NCBI GenBank assembly: GCA_022510525.1
Contig: JAFLTH010000015.1
Coordinates: forward strand, 1 to 45,382
From: Lachnospiraceae bacterium
Lineage (GTDB): Bacteria; Bacillota; Clostridia; Lachnospirales; Lachnospiraceae
Length of the DNA stretch: 45,382 nt
Reading direction: 5' to 3'
In this document: positions 26,701 to 33,887 of the stretch, in pieces
How positions within the stretch are numbered: the stretch's first letter is position 1
Layout of the letters: every line of letters begins with the position of its first letter
The notes under the pieces: generated by a model
The model's database searches: none
What the model was told of the DNA's origin: nothing
Seen by the model: the letters and a program-made list of their open reading frames with translations, nothing else
Position numbers and translations under genes: made by a program

Positions 26701-29699
26701 AAAGATACGCTTGTACTTGTCTCCATCTTAAGGCATTCGGTATATGTTTCTTCATTGACTGTGGCTGAACCCTTTGAATTTGAATAATTTCCCGACACGG
26801 TAAAGAAATTATCCGCATCATTTTCTCTCATACCTTCAAAAGTCAGTATATAATTTCCTGCTAAAGTGCTGCCGCCTCCAGAACCACTGTCACCAGTTCC
26901 GCCACCGCTTCCGGAACCGCTCGAAACCTTTTTATATGATTCTTCTACCGTAGTATTACATCTTGAGCATGTATGCTTTCTTAAACCTTCCGCTTCATCA
27001 GTGGCTGCCGTAATTATTTCCCAGCTTCCCCAAGAATGACCAAGAGCTGCCACAGGTTCTCTCTTTTCTGGCTCATTGCACTTATCAACATTTACTGTAG
27101 ATACACAGTCATATACATTGTAACCAGCCGCTGTACAAGTTGCTGCTACCGCCTTCGTCTTTTCTACATTCAACACATATTGATGATAATGTGCATTTTC
27201 ATCAACCGGCTCAATGAGCAGCTTAGTAATTGGAATTTCCTTAAATGTAGCTATTGTACCCTTTGCAGGATCTCCCGGCTGGACATCCTCCATAGACTGT
27301 ATAATATATGTGCCTGCAAGCAATACGCGGCTCCCCTCGTTTCCGGCTTTAATTTCAAGCAGACTCTCACCCTCTTCATTTACGAGCACTGCACCACCAT
27401 TCTTACTTGTACTGGAAACTCCAATTGTTACATTAAACGATCCGCCTACATTAAAAGCATAGCCGTTTTTACCAATTTTCTTTTGGCTATCTTTTAAACC
27501 GGCAAAGAGATCATTACCTGGACTAGGTACAACAGTCTTAGGATTTGAATCATATTTTTTTACCACAGAATAATCACTCGTAGTAATTTCTGAGTCTAAT
27601 CTGGGATTTTTCTCCTGTACACCTGTCTGGGATACAATAACTTTTCTTAACTTAGCAAAATCTGTCTGAAGCTGATAATCATTATCGGGAATATAAGAAA
27701 GAGAGGACTTTGTATCAAACTCACTATAATCAATATTTCCTGCCGTATACTTACAGTTATTTGGCACCTTCTCTGATTTGTCTGTAACAACAGTTCCCGG
27801 AACGCCCTCCTTCCACAGTGCGCTTGCAAAAGTATCGTTATAACTCTTGATCGCACCGCCTTCTACAGCCTGCGGACTCTTGCATGCATAGAACATATTA
27901 TATTCAGAGAATATATAGGCATCTGCCCTTGTGTTCATAGCATAGTCTCTCTGCATCTCAAATATGTTATTGTACATATGTACATTCGCATTACGTGTAA
28001 GCGGTCCTCTTGCCCTACACATATACCAGTAATTGTGGTGATATGTCAGGTTATACTGAAGACTGTAGTCGGCTGAACCTACCAGATTAGTCTTATGGCA
28101 ATCTTCAAAGTAGTTATAACTACATGTAAAATACTGACCTCTCTTAAAGTCCACGGAACCGTCACCTTCAGATTTATCTGATTCTGCTGGCTTGTCAATA
28201 TGTGGGCAGTAAAATTCGTTGTTATGAACCCAGCAGCGTTCAACACTTGAAGTAATTCTGTCAGTTACCTTTTTACCTTCCTGCTGTCCTTCCATACCTA
28301 CAGCATCCTCGGGAGTATTGATAAAGGTAAGGTTACGAACTTCAAAACTCTTTCCCAAATCAGTATCTGATCCCTGCGCTATATAATGGAAGCCCCAGCC
28401 ATCGATTGTGGCATCATATCCGATACCTTCAAGCGTTACATATTTACCGGACTGAATACGAGCCATATGCCCGTTATCACCCTCTGAACCACCATTATCC
28501 AGTGAGTTATATACTGTCAGACCGGTAATCTTACATGGAGAATTTGCACTAAATGTACCCTTTTCATAAAGACCTGAGTCTGATACAGTACCGATAAACC
28601 TTACTACAAGCGGTTTGCCTGCTCTAGCAAGCTCTTTAATTATTCCTTTATTGCTGTTTGCTTTTCCTCTTTTGCCTTTAGAATTAGGTTTTGTCTGACC
28701 GGGAGCCGCAGGGTCTTCCTGTCCAACGGAATTCAGAATATTACCAATACCTGTTACGGTAATACCATTAACTGTAAGTTTTACATCATTTTTATTTGCA
28801 TCTGTAACATAAAGAATTTCGGCTTTGTCCTTTATGGTACCGTCATCCTTATATGCACCTACACCTTCAGTATAGTTAAAATGTGCATAGCCTGAACGGT
28901 CGTATGCATAGACTTCAAGATTTGATTTCTTAATAGTACTGGAACCAACTTCAATAGTCAATTCATATGTACCTGCTTTGATTCCGGGGATGTCAATACG
29001 GACAACTCCGTCCACCTTCCTTACAAGATAATCAAGATCTTTTGTCGGATCGTTTCTGGTATATCCACCTGAATAACCGGTATTGCCTGACCATCTTACT
29101 GCAGCAACATCACTGGGCTCAACGTTCCCTGTTATTTCCGCATAGAGGCTTTCATTCCAGCCTCCGGCAGTAACCGCGGAGTCAGCAACCGTAATGTTTG
29201 ATCTCACATAACCGTTATCCTCAAGGAGTTCAACATCTTCAAGCGGATCCTCAGCCTCGATTTCCTCACCGGTCTCTTCGCCCTCTGCATTCTCATCGGA
29301 GCCTTCAGCGTCGGCATCGTTCTCATCCGAGCCATCTTCTCCCAAACCGGGTTCATCTGTTTCTTCGTCTCCCGGTGTGGTTTCACCGGAGTTTTCTTCT
29401 CCTGAACCGGGCTCATTTGTTTCTCCATCTCCGGGGAGGGTATCTTCATCTCCTGGAAGTGTCTCTTCGCCTCCGGGTGTGGTCTCACCGGAGCCTTCTT
29501 CTGAACCTGTTTCATTTTCAGTACCGATTCCGTCCGGCACTTCATTATCAGAAGCAGAATCTTCTGATCCGGCTGTCTCTGCTTCGATTGCGGGTTCAGC
29601 GGCATACACCGTCGTACTCGGCAATACAGTCGTAAGTATCATAGCCATACTTAAGAGCGCAGCCATTAACTTGTTGCTTAATCTTTTTGCCTTTTTCAT
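23745..29699 (-). CDS. large secreted PL1 pectate lyase with repeat domains
   Basis: The 1984-residue paralog of the adjacent protein has a near-identical signal peptide (cut after A33). A Glu/Gly/Pro/Thr-rich linker with repeated TLPGDE- and TTPGDE-type units spans about 40-150. The PL1 beta-helix (about 160-740) carries DGSVDFKRGQ and the catalytic RGPLTR (R564, R569). A Cys-containing segment follows (about 837-925, HTCSRCNTTVEES). After a Ser/Gly linker comes a beta-rich module (about 947-1065) resembling a carbohydrate-binding domain. InlB-type repeats (about 1070-1480) and Ig-like modules (about 1507-1955) complete it, and it ends in an amphipathic tail, IMSFVNDLFN. It should be exported and degrade pectin. 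Promoter 29932-29959 and a leader of about 225 bases with a long hairpin precede it. The binding-module call is tentative. Confidence 0.92.
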   Translation of the reverse strand: MKKAKRLSNKLMAALLSMAMILTTVLPSTTVYAAEPAIEAETAGSEDSASDNEVPDGIGTENETGSEEGSGETTPGGEETLPGDEDTLPGDGETNEPGSGEENSGETTPGDEETDEPGLGEDGSDENDADAEGSDENAEGEETGEEIEAEDPLEDVELLEDNGYVRSNITVADSAVTAGGWNESLYAEITGNVEPSDVAAVRWSGNTGYSGGYTRNDPTKDLDYLVRKVDGVVRIDIPGIKAGTYELTIEVGSSTIKKSNLEVYAYDRSGYAHFNYTEGVGAYKDDGTIKDKAEILYVTDANKNDVKLTVNGITVTGIGNILNSVGQEDPAAPGQTKPNSKGKRGKANSNKGIIKELARAGKPLVVRFIGTVSDSGLYEKGTFSANSPCKITGLTVYNSLDNGGSEGDNGHMARIQSGKYVTLEGIGYDATIDGWGFHYIAQGSDTDLGKSFEVRNLTFINTPEDAVGMEGQQEGKKVTDRITSSVERCWVHNNEFYCPHIDKPAESDKSEGDGSVDFKRGQYFTCSYNYFEDCHKTNLVGSADYSLQYNLTYHHNYWYMCRARGPLTRNANVHMYNNIFEMQRDYAMNTRADAYIFSEYNMFYACKSPQAVEGGAIKSYNDTFASALWKEGVPGTVVTDKSEKVPNNCKYTAGNIDYSEFDTKSSLSYIPDNDYQLQTDFAKLRKVIVSQTGVQEKNPRLDSEITTSDYSVVKKYDSNPKTVVPSPGNDLFAGLKDSQKKIGKNGYAFNVGGSFNVTIGVSSTSKNGGAVLVNEEGESLLEIKAGNEGSRVLLAGTYIIQSMEDVQPGDPAKGTIATFKEIPITKLLIEPVDENAHYHQYVLNVEKTKAVAATCTAAGYNVYDCVSTVNVDKCNEPEKREPVAALGHSWGSWEIITAATDEAEGLRKHTCSRCNTTVEESYKKVSSGSGSGGGTGDSGSGGGSTLAGNYILTFEGMRENDADNFFTVSGNYSNSKGSATVNEETYTECLKMETSTSVSFRCNDGAVLRMAFASTETGKTVKVDGIAKTTDAYATVTVDNLSAGTHTITKGDTINLFYVSVDNKESDEVYYTLTLDYNDEDAPSEPKALSVLENTTYATLEELVSAASFTRTGYTLEGLYKDASCDTKVTFPYTVNANATLYANWEDDSSSGGVPEVTYNLLFETDGGSTVATVKMTKGQTYYITQTTTKPGYIFAGWFDKDGNPIDAIENPTSDVTVYAHWSKTELDDPDLTLICATDLVNGDITSNKEVRGFTIHAAPGGGGSNQDSPKYYMTVKDNMLYTNGVLLNSDADKSIQGNEKGLLKSIEFTTDGPGTLYVEVQASGKLIDEEKGITYTCNLNLAQMSSSGTSLAAPIKILDITSTSKTTKEFDINEAGTYYLYAGGTKGVAYTSIKFSQPVYTIVYKIGTGTAKNLDTAPKPEGAEVKLPDCTPFGGYIFTGWSVDGGTTPLELEDNTYIVKGEDAVGGVITFTALYDVDPNYKPGGSGGGGGDEGDPDPESGLVIVGLEKEYIYTGAKITPNIGVVDYNIGEEGKLLSPGIDYTVKYSNNVKLTKDNKAGKAKVTVTGKGNYTGKDVDETFEIVSAETYTGDLADLKGAKIDKIEPMDFNGEEQYPDFKLTLSGKSAVTYRYDNGNYYKVESGAITTEILPANWALSNNRNKGTATLLLTGKVGTNKKATTVKKTFKINAIDLSKVKASDIDVKVLDEEAIYYSVKGATPKVEVTVNGAELIEGTDYTVKYSANKTVTKSANITITGKGNYAKKPTKQTTFEIKNLDMNDLEVAAVTAYSGMTAGKVKATVLDANGNILKASQYTVEVYKDADCAGKYGDKDVLKSGDENKIYVVAKAKDIKNLKKDSATPAAEFTVGENIAKAKFVVKKDPKLNKAAKTYTGSEIKLENGDLTVTMKGVSGNLTMGTDYVIAEYSNNINKGTATAVIKGIGKYSGTKNVKFKIVAKQMNITKSESTWDSVTSNIMSFVNDLFN

Positions 29700-29793
29700 T
29701 TTACCCTTTCCTGCTGTTTATAGAAGCGAAAGCAGCATAATCCTTTCTTTGTTGTAAATCAGATAAATTGCAGGTGTTATTAAATATGAATAG

Positions 29794-29867
29794 CGATGAC
29801 GGCTTCTATGTGTTGGCCCCTGAACCCGAATCATTCGGACAGGGCAACATCATCATCGGTTTTTATC
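29794..29867. other. GC-rich structured element in the pectate lyase leader
   Basis: Nested pairings are CGATGA (29794) with TCATCG (29853-29858), TGTTG (29811) with CAACA (29845), CCCTG (29818) with CAGGG (29840), and CCGAA with TTCGG around TCA. The element is much richer in G+C than its flanks. It sits about 95 bases before the ATG at 29699, inside the predicted minus-strand leader. On the plus strand it is followed by TTTTT. A plus-strand reading frame from ATG 29786 (MNSDDGFYVLAPEPESFGQG) to 29998 also covers it and has AGGTG 9 bases upstream, so a small gene or gene remnant is the alternative. The rest of the gap 29700-30018 holds the promoter and terminator listed separately. Confidence 0.45.
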
Positions 29868-29931
29868 AAATCCGGCCCCCTTTTTATGCAATGTGTATAC
29901 TATATTTGTGGTATATAATTTCTCATATTAA

Positions 29932-29959
29932 ATTTTACTACAAAACAAGAGGCATACAA
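29932..29959 (-). promoter_or_regulatory. possible promoter of the larger pectate lyase gene
   Basis: TTGTAT (29959-29954), a 16-base spacer and TAAAAT (29937-29932) mirror the promoter proposed for the paralog. Transcription from here gives a leader of about 225 bases that includes the structured element at 29794-29858. Confidence 0.45.
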
Positions 29960-29977
29960 TATAATTTTGCGCAAAAT

Positions 29978-30012
29978 AATTACCCAAATTTTGAGTGAAA
30001 ATTTGGGCAATT
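29978..30012. terminator. terminator after the HNH endonuclease gene
   Basis: AATTACCCAAATTTT (29978-29992) pairs with AAAATTTGGGCAATT (29998-30012) at 14 of 15 positions, with a 5-base loop. It begins 7 bases after the stop of the HNH gene and closes the four-gene cassette. Confidence 0.8.
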
Positions 30013-30018
30013 TTACTA

Positions 30019-30942
30019 TTAATATTTTACACATCCCTCTTCCAAACAAACAGGGTCAACATCCTCTTCGCCTATAATATACAAATCCAATTTCCCCGTT
30101 TTAATGTAGTAATATAAAAAACCAAAATTTCCAATCATAGTTTCCCATTTTTCTATTTGTTCCTTTTTTAAACGCATATTCCTAACAGTTTTCTCTGCCG
30201 TATCATTTAAAACAATTTCACACAAATATTCTTTGTCATTATATTGAATTTTAATATCTAGGTCATCCTCTGCAAAGAGTAATTCATATGAAATTTCCAA
30301 CTCATCCAGGATTGCGAGAACCTCCTGAAAAGCTTGTCCCGCCTTTGAACGTCCACACTTGAATGATGGGGTCTGATAACTATCTGCTTGAACCAAAAAA
30401 TTATTACTGACCAATGTATTCAATTTATGTAATAATTCTCCCGGAATATCTGAACAATCCGAAATCAGATTTAATAATTTCTTTAGTTCCTCATCATTTT
30501 TATCCGATTGCTCCTGCGCTTTCCTCATTTCTCTGTAATATTTTGAATTTAATTTCAGACTATCTATGAACTGTTTCCCTTCCGGTGTCTGTTCGGCAAG
30601 CTGATAATCTTCACTCTCCCCAAGACGTATAACATGAGGATTTACTCCTGAGTAAATATCGTCTTTACATGGATTTAACAACATCTCGGTATTCATATTT
30701 GATTTGGTACTATTACACTTTTCACATGCATAAATCATATTGTCATATGCGTCAAGATCAATATCTTCTCCGGAGGATATTGCAACAAAATGGTCCTTTT
30801 GAAAATTATCCTCTTGTACAACACCTGTGTCTTTCTCCCGTAATCGGCAATATGCACATTCAAAGTTAAAATCGTTGCGCAGATACATCTTACATTTCAT
30901 ATGATTATATCGTACCCAACGCCTTTTTCTGATGTAATCCAT
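30019..30942 (-). CDS. HNH endonuclease-domain protein
   Basis: The 307-residue protein begins with a basic helix (IRKRRWVRY) and then an HNH nuclease fold. This has zinc cysteines C29/C32 (CAYC) and C73/C76 (CEKC), the metal/catalytic D50-H51 (KDHF), N68 and K80 in CNSTKSN. Residues about 95-180 are helical and charged, and about 200-300 form a separate beta-rich domain with no family I recognise. It is the last gene of the methyltransferase - ATPase/kinase - receiver - HNH cassette, starting 3 bases after the receiver gene stop. The most likely role is the DNA-cutting effector of a restriction or anti-phage system. The HNH call is firm; target and control are inferred from context. Confidence 0.85.
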   Translation of the reverse strand: MDYIRKRRWVRYNHMKCKMYLRNDFNFECAYCRLREKDTGVVQEDNFQKDHFVAISSGEDIDLDAYDNMIYACEKCNSTKSNMNTEMLLNPCKDDIYSGVNPHVIRLGESEDYQLAEQTPEGKQFIDSLKLNSKYYREMRKAQEQSDKNDEELKKLLNLISDCSDIPGELLHKLNTLVSNNFLVQADSYQTPSFKCGRSKAGQAFQEVLAILDELEISYELLFAEDDLDIKIQYNDKEYLCEIVLNDTAEKTVRNMRLKKEQIEKWETMIGNFGFLYYYIKTGKLDLYIIGEEDVDPVCLEEGCVKY

Positions 30943-30945
30943 CTT

Positions 30946-31449
30946 TTATCCTTTCTTATCATCAACAGTAAAACTCTTTAACTCATTTATTAATTCTTCT
31001 TTTTCCCTGTTTCTTTTCTCCATTTCCGCCAATAATTTATTGTCATATCTCAGTTCACACGCTCTCTTAATCTTTTGTACAACTTCGGCAATCTTGCCTT
31101 CCTCCGCCATTTCCTTTTTTGTCAATTGATAATCATATGCTCCCAATTCTTCTTTGTAATCTTCCAAAGTATAATTGGTTAAAAGAATTGCATATATTGT
31201 ACTGTCATTTTTACGTATTTCATTTAATGCGTCGCTGCCTTTGTAGGATACCGTCTGCTTATCTAATTCATGATCGATTATCAGAAAATCTATATGCTCT
31301 TTTACAATGATTGAATAGAAGTCTTCAATATTTTCCGGTAATTTTTCCAGCCCCATTATATTGATACCTTCAAACAAATCGAATCTGGCCTGTTGCACCA
31401 TAACATTATTCATATCATCTTCAATATATAATCCCAGCAATTCTTTCAC
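30946..31449 (-). CDS. stand-alone receiver-domain protein
   Basis: The 167-residue protein has a divergent response-regulator receiver fold with an acidic pair (D11-D12 in YIEDD), predicted phosphoacceptor D59 in FLIIDHELD, T91 in ILLTN and K111 in QLTKKE. After residue about 125 there is only a charged, probably coiled tail (KLLAEMEKRNREKEELINEL), so there is no DNA-binding output domain. Its GTG start overlaps the stop of the upstream ATPase/kinase gene by one base (TAGTG), and the HNH gene follows 3 bases after its stop. That layout suggests equal, coupled production and a direct partnership with the kinase. It may relay a signal to the HNH protein. The receiver assignment is good; the partner assignment is inference. 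Confidence 0.82.
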   Translation of the reverse strand: MKELLGLYIEDDMNNVMVQQARFDLFEGINIMGLEKLPENIEDFYSIIVKEHIDFLIIDHELDKQTVSYKGSDALNEIRKNDSTIYAILLTNYTLEDYKEELGAYDYQLTKKEMAEEGKIAEVVQKIKRACELRYDNKLLAEMEKRNREKEELINELKSFTVDDKKG

Positions 31450-33875
31450 TATTTTTTCTCCTTTTTCTTCAGATGAATCAGGAATCTGGCACCTCCAAGT
31501 CTTTCAGAATCCGATACACTTATTGTCCCTCCATAGCTTGATACAATATCCTTTACAATATTAAGTCCAAGACCAATTCCATCTTCCTTGGTCGTGACAA
31601 AAGCCTGAAATATTTCCTCACGCTTATTTACAGGAACTCCTCTTCCACTGTCTTCAAACTCCAAAATAATATTTTCTTCATCCTGACTAAACAGAATACT
31701 TATAAACCTATGAGATCTTCCCTTTAGTTGTTCAAAAGCATTTGTTATCATATTAATTATGATAGACTCCAAGTCAATCTGCCGCATAGTATAATATATA
31801 TTATTCTGTGAATTCCATGATAAGTTAATACCAAATTCCTGCAGCATACTAAAATACAGACGGCAGATATTATCCAAAACCATGCCAAAATCCAGATTAT
31901 CCCTAACACTTCTTTTATGTTTACGAAGGAATTCCACAATCATGGAACTATATCCTTCTATCCTGGCAAAATCAGATTTTAAAATGTTAGTTATATTTCC
32001 AAAATGACTATTTCCTATTGTTGGTATCAGAGCCTCAAAATATGCAATGCTATTACTGATTCTTGAAATAATATCCTGGGTCTCATGTCCGAAATTACCG
32101 GTTAGAATTCCCAAGGTTGCAAGATTTTTGTACATAGACAGTTCGTTTTCCTGAAATTCTAACACTTTCTGATATGCAGATTCTGTCTGTTCATACTGTT
32201 CTTCTTTTTCTTTTTGAAACAGTTCCTCGTATCGTTTATACCGTTCAAATGCACTAAATACAACAGTTGCGGAAGCTCCGCTTCTCATTAACTCCATCGT
32301 ATCTTGAAAACGTTTATCCTGATCACGTTTATGCTTTTCTGATTTCTGCTGCTGCTTCTTCCTGTTTTCTTTAGCCTTGTCTAACTCCGATTGAGAATTC
32401 CTGAATGCCTCTAATCTAACATTTGAAATAATTGAAATACACTTGAGTATAAATTCTTTTAATTGCTCATATGCCTGATTTTCAATGATTCCTTCTCGAT
32501 TTGTAGCATCAATCAACAGTGGATTTTTACTGTCAGAGATCTTAATTACTCCAATAGTCTGGTTATTTCCCACCCTATATGCATGAGTATCTTTTACCTT
32601 ACTGCTATCCAGTTCCAACCAGTCATTGCCAATGTCACCATAAGGTTTTACTCTAAAATTATCCCTGTATATTTTTATTCCACAATATGTATCCAAAATA
32701 CGCAATGCAAATCTGTAATCATATGTTTCATTCTTCATATGTGCGGCATCTCTTAGAAAATAATATAGTTCGAAGGAAATTTCCCCGCAAAGTAACGGTA
32801 TTTCATATTCACTATTAACTTCTTTATAATTTCCATCATTATCCTTATATCGAATTACAGATTGCTTTCCCTCATTTGTAATTTCAGCATCAAGTTTAGC
32901 ATGTCTCATATTAAAAATGTCATTTACAGACATTTCTTCAGGTATATCAAACTGATCTGCAATAAGTTCAATATGAAAAGGATCCTTCTCAATAAATTCC
33001 GGTGCAACAAGAAGCCGCAGCTCCTTCTGAAGCTTGTCAATATCTTTTTGACGCCAATCATCCCTCAGTCGATCCAAAACCAGCACCATTCCGGTTAGTT
33101 TATCATTTTCTCCTATACTTTTCTCTCTGTCTTTCAACTTCTCCAGCAGTTTATAATTTTCTTCCCCGTCTCTGCCTGCTATTTGCTCCAGAGGATTGCC
33201 AATTTCATCAATGCCATATTCTTCACCCTCGTACTTTTCCAATACAGGCAGCACAACCTTCTCTAACTCTGACAAGACACTTTTGCTAAATAGAATCGTA
33301 TAATCATCAACAATATCTGCATACTTTTCCACAATCCTTTTGTCCTGTACATCCGTATTTGATAATAGCAGATAATATTCCAATTGATTGGCAATAAACT
33401 TTGCAGCAGAGACATCTCTTCCCTCTCGCAGTATCCTGATTCTCTGCCTCAGTGCCTCCACTGAAATCTCTTCATACCGGTTCCAATTTATGTAAACCTT
33501 GAAATCCTCATGCTCAGTAAATGAATAGATCGTGACTCTTTCAGCCAGTCTTTCTACAGAGAAACGCCCAATTCCTTTTTTACCTGTACGTTTCCTTCCA
33601 TTAGGCGTATATGGCTCACTAACCTTATTACTGGTACCTATGACCATCCATTTTTTCTCAAATTCCTCCTGAGTCATACCAGTACCAGTATCTATAACGA
33701 CAATTCTGCTGTTTGGTGTATTAGCATTCTCAATCTTAATCTGTACACTTCCGGCATCTGCATCATAGGAATTTTTGACAAGCTCAACTAAGGCAGTAAC
33801 AAAATCCGTCACAAGTTCTCTGCCCAATTGTCCAATATGTCTTGAGTTTGTTCTAAAATAAAGATTTCTGGCCAT
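31449..33875 (-). CDS. double-GHKL ATPase / histidine kinase-like protein
   Basis: The 808-residue soluble protein carries two GHKL ATPase domains. The first (about 1-190) is of Hsp90/MORC/MutL type: E31 and N35 in ELVKNSYDAD, D62-G64-G66 in DTGTGM, and GKKGIGRFS at 98-106. A middle region (about 200-490) has no family I can name. A long coiled coil (about 490-590) leads to a HisKA-like helix with H597-E598 in LTGNFGHETQDI. A second histidine-kinase-type ATPase follows, with NMITNAFEQLKG, EDSGRGVP and GIGLGLNIVKDIV. No membrane segment or PAS domain is seen, so the signal must be cytoplasmic, perhaps DNA or a DNA-bound state. It begins 12 bases after the methyltransferase gene and overlaps the receiver gene by 1 base. 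Confidence 0.85.
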   Translation of the reverse strand: MARNLYFRTNSRHIGQLGRELVTDFVTALVELVKNSYDADAGSVQIKIENANTPNSRIVVIDTGTGMTQEEFEKKWMVIGTSNKVSEPYTPNGRKRTGKKGIGRFSVERLAERVTIYSFTEHEDFKVYINWNRYEEISVEALRQRIRILREGRDVSAAKFIANQLEYYLLLSNTDVQDKRIVEKYADIVDDYTILFSKSVLSELEKVVLPVLEKYEGEEYGIDEIGNPLEQIAGRDGEENYKLLEKLKDREKSIGENDKLTGMVLVLDRLRDDWRQKDIDKLQKELRLLVAPEFIEKDPFHIELIADQFDIPEEMSVNDIFNMRHAKLDAEITNEGKQSVIRYKDNDGNYKEVNSEYEIPLLCGEISFELYYFLRDAAHMKNETYDYRFALRILDTYCGIKIYRDNFRVKPYGDIGNDWLELDSSKVKDTHAYRVGNNQTIGVIKISDSKNPLLIDATNREGIIENQAYEQLKEFILKCISIISNVRLEAFRNSQSELDKAKENRKKQQQKSEKHKRDQDKRFQDTMELMRSGASATVVFSAFERYKRYEELFQKEKEEQYEQTESAYQKVLEFQENELSMYKNLATLGILTGNFGHETQDIISRISNSIAYFEALIPTIGNSHFGNITNILKSDFARIEGYSSMIVEFLRKHKRSVRDNLDFGMVLDNICRLYFSMLQEFGINLSWNSQNNIYYTMRQIDLESIIINMITNAFEQLKGRSHRFISILFSQDEENIILEFEDSGRGVPVNKREEIFQAFVTTKEDGIGLGLNIVKDIVSSYGGTISVSDSERLGGARFLIHLKKKEKK

Positions 33876-33887
33876 GCATACCTCTCA

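Noticed and set aside
29198-29757. Plus-strand His/Arg/Pro-rich and Pro/Ser/Val-rich frames
   Set aside because: Antisense shadows of the repetitive Glu/Gly/Pro/Thr linker.
29794-29867. Cyclic-di-GMP or other known riboswitch class
   Set aside because: I compared it with remembered core motifs of c-di-GMP, THF, fluoride, ZTP and SAM classes and found no match.
29786-29998. Plus-strand gene of 70 codons (MNSDDGFYVLAPEPESFGQG...)
   Set aside because: Kept only as an alternative reading of the structured element; the second half looks like random AT-rich sequence.
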